A stretch of 64,000 bases of DNA from Nocardioides alkalitolerans DSM 16699 (GTDB lineage Bacteria; Actinomycetota; Actinomycetes; Propionibacteriales; Nocardioidaceae), in the NCBI RefSeq assembly GCF_000426525.1, contig NZ_KE384533.1, positions 598,562-662,561 of the forward strand, given 5' to 3'. Both the position numbers and the translations under genes were made by a program. The notes beneath the pieces were generated by a model. The model searched no databases. It was not told where the DNA came from and saw only the letters and a program-made list of their open reading frames with translations. Numbering within the stretch: the stretch's first letter is position 1; every line of letters starts with the position of its first letter. This document shows positions 62,338-64,000 of this stretch, piece by piece.

Positions 62338-63507
62338 ATGAGCACTCCTGCGATCACCGGCTGGGCCCACACCCGGTTCGGCAAGACCGAGCACCCCGAC
62401 GTCGAGTCCCTCATGGCCGAGGTCAGCCTCGCCGCGATCGCCGACGCCGGTCTCGAGCCCGGTGACGTCGACGTCGTGCACGTCGGCGTCTTCAACGCCG
62501 GCCTGTCGAACCAGAGCTTCGACGCGGCCCTCGTCGGTGCCGCGCACCCCGAGCTGGCGGCGACCCCCGCCGTCCGGTCCGAGAACGCCTGCGCGACCGG
62601 CTCGGCCGCGCTCTACGCGGCCTACGACCAGGTCGAGGCCGGTCGGGCGCGGGTGGCGCTCGTCGTCGGCGCCGAGAAGATGACCGCCGTGCCCGGCGAC
62701 GTCGCGGTCGACGCGCTCCTGGGGGCGAGCCACCGCCGTACCGAGGAGCACTGGGGCAGCTTCGCCGCCATCTTCGGCGGCCTCGCCTCGGCCTACGCCG
62801 AGCGGTACGGCGACCCCCGCGAGGCGCTCGCGCTCATCGCGGCCAAGAACCACCACAACGGCGTCGACAACCCGTTCGCCCACCTGCGGCGCGACCTCGG
62901 GTTCGACTTCTGCGCCACCGAGTCGGCGAAGAACCCCCGTGTCGCCGGTCCGCTGCTGCGCACCGACTGCTCGCTCGTCTCCGACGGCGCCGCCGCGGTG
63001 GTCGTGACCTCCGAGGACGTCGCCCGCTCGGCCCGTCGCGCGGTCCGGGTGGCCGGACGCTTCCAGGCCAACGCGCCGATGTCGGTCGCCGCGCGCCCCG
63101 ACCCGCTCGCCTTCGACGGCGCCGCCCGCTCGTTCGCCGGGGGCCTCGCCGCCGCCGGCACCACGCTCGACGGGCTCGACCTGCTCGAGACCCACGACTG
63201 CTTCACGATGGCCGAGCTGCTGCAGTACGAGGCGTTCGGTCTCGCGGAGCCCGGCAAGGGCGGCCAGGTGATCGCCGACGGCGTCACCGCCGCCGACGGC
63301 CGGCTGCCCGTGAACCGCTCCGGCGGGCTCAAGTCGAAGGGCCACCCCGTGGGTGCCACCGGTGTCTCGCAGGTGGTGATGGCCGCGCTGCAGCTCACCG
63401 GCGAGGCCGGCGACTTCCAGCTGCCGAAGGCCGACCGGGCCGCGGTGTTCAACATGGGCGGCGCCGCCGTGGCCAACTACACGACCGTGCTGGAGGCGCT
63501 GCGATGA
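62338..63507 (+). CDS. Thiolase family protein (acetyl-CoA acyltransferase, SCP-x type)
   Basis: 389 residues from the ATG at 62338, with GGAG 5 nt upstream. The nucleophile cysteine is in RSENACATGSAALYAA (near residue 87). LLETHDCFTMAELLQYEAFG and GGLKSKGHPVGATG carry the catalytic histidines. The HDCF form is typical of SCP-x-like thiolases rather than biosynthetic ones. It probably acts in CoA-dependent breakdown of a side chain or ketoacid. The next gene, an acyl-CoA synthetase, overlaps its stop (ATGA). Confidence 0.92.
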   Translation: MSTPAITGWAHTRFGKTEHPDVESLMAEVSLAAIADAGLEPGDVDVVHVGVFNAGLSNQSFDAALVGAAHPELAATPAVRSENACATGSAALYAAYDQVEAGRARVALVVGAEKMTAVPGDVAVDALLGASHRRTEEHWGSFAAIFGGLASAYAERYGDPREALALIAAKNHHNGVDNPFAHLRRDLGFDFCATESAKNPRVAGPLLRTDCSLVSDGAAAVVVTSEDVARSARRAVRVAGRFQANAPMSVAARPDPLAFDGAARSFAGGLAAAGTTLDGLDLLETHDCFTMAELLQYEAFGLAEPGKGGQVIADGVTAADGRLPVNRSGGLKSKGHPVGATGVSQVVMAALQLTGEAGDFQLPKADRAAVFNMGGAAVANYTTVLEALR

Positions 63508-64000
63508 GCACCCGGACCCTGCTGCCGGCCAAGCGGGCCGTCAACCTCGCGACCCTGCTCACCCAGTCGGCGCGGCGCTTCGCCGACCGCGACGCCCTCG
63601 TGCGCGGCGACGTGCGCTGGACCTGGGCCGAGCTCGACCGGCGCGTGAGCTCCCTGGCCACCGAGCTGCGCGCCCGCGGCGTCGTACCGGGCGACTGCGT
63701 GCTCGTGCACAGCCCCAACGACCTCGAGTACGTCGTGGCCACCTTCGCCGTCTGGCGCGCCGGCGCGGTGCTCGCGCCCACGAACTTCCGCATCACCGCC
63801 GCCGACGTGGCGGGCATCGCGGGGGTCTGCCGACCGACGCTGATGATCTGTCACCGCGACCTCGCCGACCACGCCGAGGTCGTCGCGGCCGAGGTCGGGC
63901 TCGCCCACGGCGTGCTCTGGCTCGGGGTGGACGCCGACGACGCCGACGGCGTGACGGCCGCCTCGACCGCGCACCCCGGCCGCTTCCCCGACGCGGCCGT
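63504..64000 (+). CDS. Acyl-CoA synthetase (AMP-forming), truncated by window end
   Basis: The first 165 residues are visible; the frame is open to the window edge. Start ATG overlaps the thiolase stop. The N-terminal AMP-ligase region is clear: NLATLLTQSARRFADRDALV, WTWAELDRRVSSLATELRAR, VVPGDCVLVHSPNDLEYVVA and FAVWRAGAVLAPTNFRITAA. The P-loop and acyl pocket lie beyond the window. It would activate a carboxylate to its CoA thioester for the neighbouring thiolase. Confidence 0.9.
   Translation, partial: MSTRTLLPAKRAVNLATLLTQSARRFADRDALVRGDVRWTWAELDRRVSSLATELRARGVVPGDCVLVHSPNDLEYVVATFAVWRAGAVLAPTNFRITAADVAGIAGVCRPTLMICHRDLADHAEVVAAEVGLAHGVLWLGVDADDADGVTAASTAHPGRFPDAA

Overview
The window is chromosomal DNA from a high-GC actinobacterium and spans its replication origin. 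Gene content and order (sigM-trxB-trxA, parB-parA-rsmG-khpB-yidC-yidD-rnpA-rpmH, dnaA, dnaN, a GntZ-type gnd, recF, dciA, gyrB, gyrA, DUF3566, tRNA-Ile, tRNA-Ala, ppi, crgA, the PASTA-kinase cluster) fit a Nocardioidaceae-like organism such as Nocardioides. I assign this from memory of gene order, so the genus is an inference.

Layout. At 1-3.1 kb lie the tail of a kinase-like membrane protein, an ECF sigma factor and its probable membrane anti-sigma factor. Thioredoxin reductase, thioredoxin and a phospholipid acyltransferase follow at 3.2-5.7 kb. At 5.7-10.9 kb a leftward run holds parB, parA, rsmG, khpB, yidC, yidD, rnpA and rpmH, with two parS sites and several DnaA-box-like sequences. dnaA, a 0.86 kb dnaA-dnaN spacer that is the likely oriC, dnaN, gnd, recF, dciA, gyrB, gyrA and a DUF3566 gene run rightward to 23.8 kb. 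tRNA-Ile, two unknown genes, a secreted lipase, the 39-residue DLW-39 gene and tRNA-Ala end the first core block.

Between tRNA-Ala (27.0 kb) and ppi (43.0 kb) the usual actinobacterial order is broken by about 16 kb of accessory DNA. Its first part (27.0-33.3 kb) is visibly less GC-rich and looks like a small defence or conflict island. It holds a 912-residue HD plus phosphoribosyltransferase-like protein, an XRE regulator with an operator over its own promoter, a perfect actinobacterial SOS box, two unknown genes, and an HNH endonuclease. Next comes a leftward three-gene cassette of a J-domain/pseudokinase, a VWA protein and a divergent adenylosuccinate synthetase. After it lie several unknown genes, an orphan OmpR-type response regulator, SURF1 and DUF3817.

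From 43 to 55.4 kb the core resumes: cyclophilin, rhomboid protease, a long CrgA, DUF881, and the leftward envelope-signalling operon fhaA-fhaB-pstP-ftsW/rodA-pbpA-two PASTA kinases. tRNA-Leu(CAG), a SpoIIE-type phosphatase and an SDR follow. The right end is a catabolic-looking locus: a hydroxyacid dehydrogenase, an MFS transporter, a PucR-type regulator, a thiolase and a truncated acyl-CoA synthetase. Two near-identical 18-bp operators sit at matching distances from the dehydrogenase and thiolase start codons.
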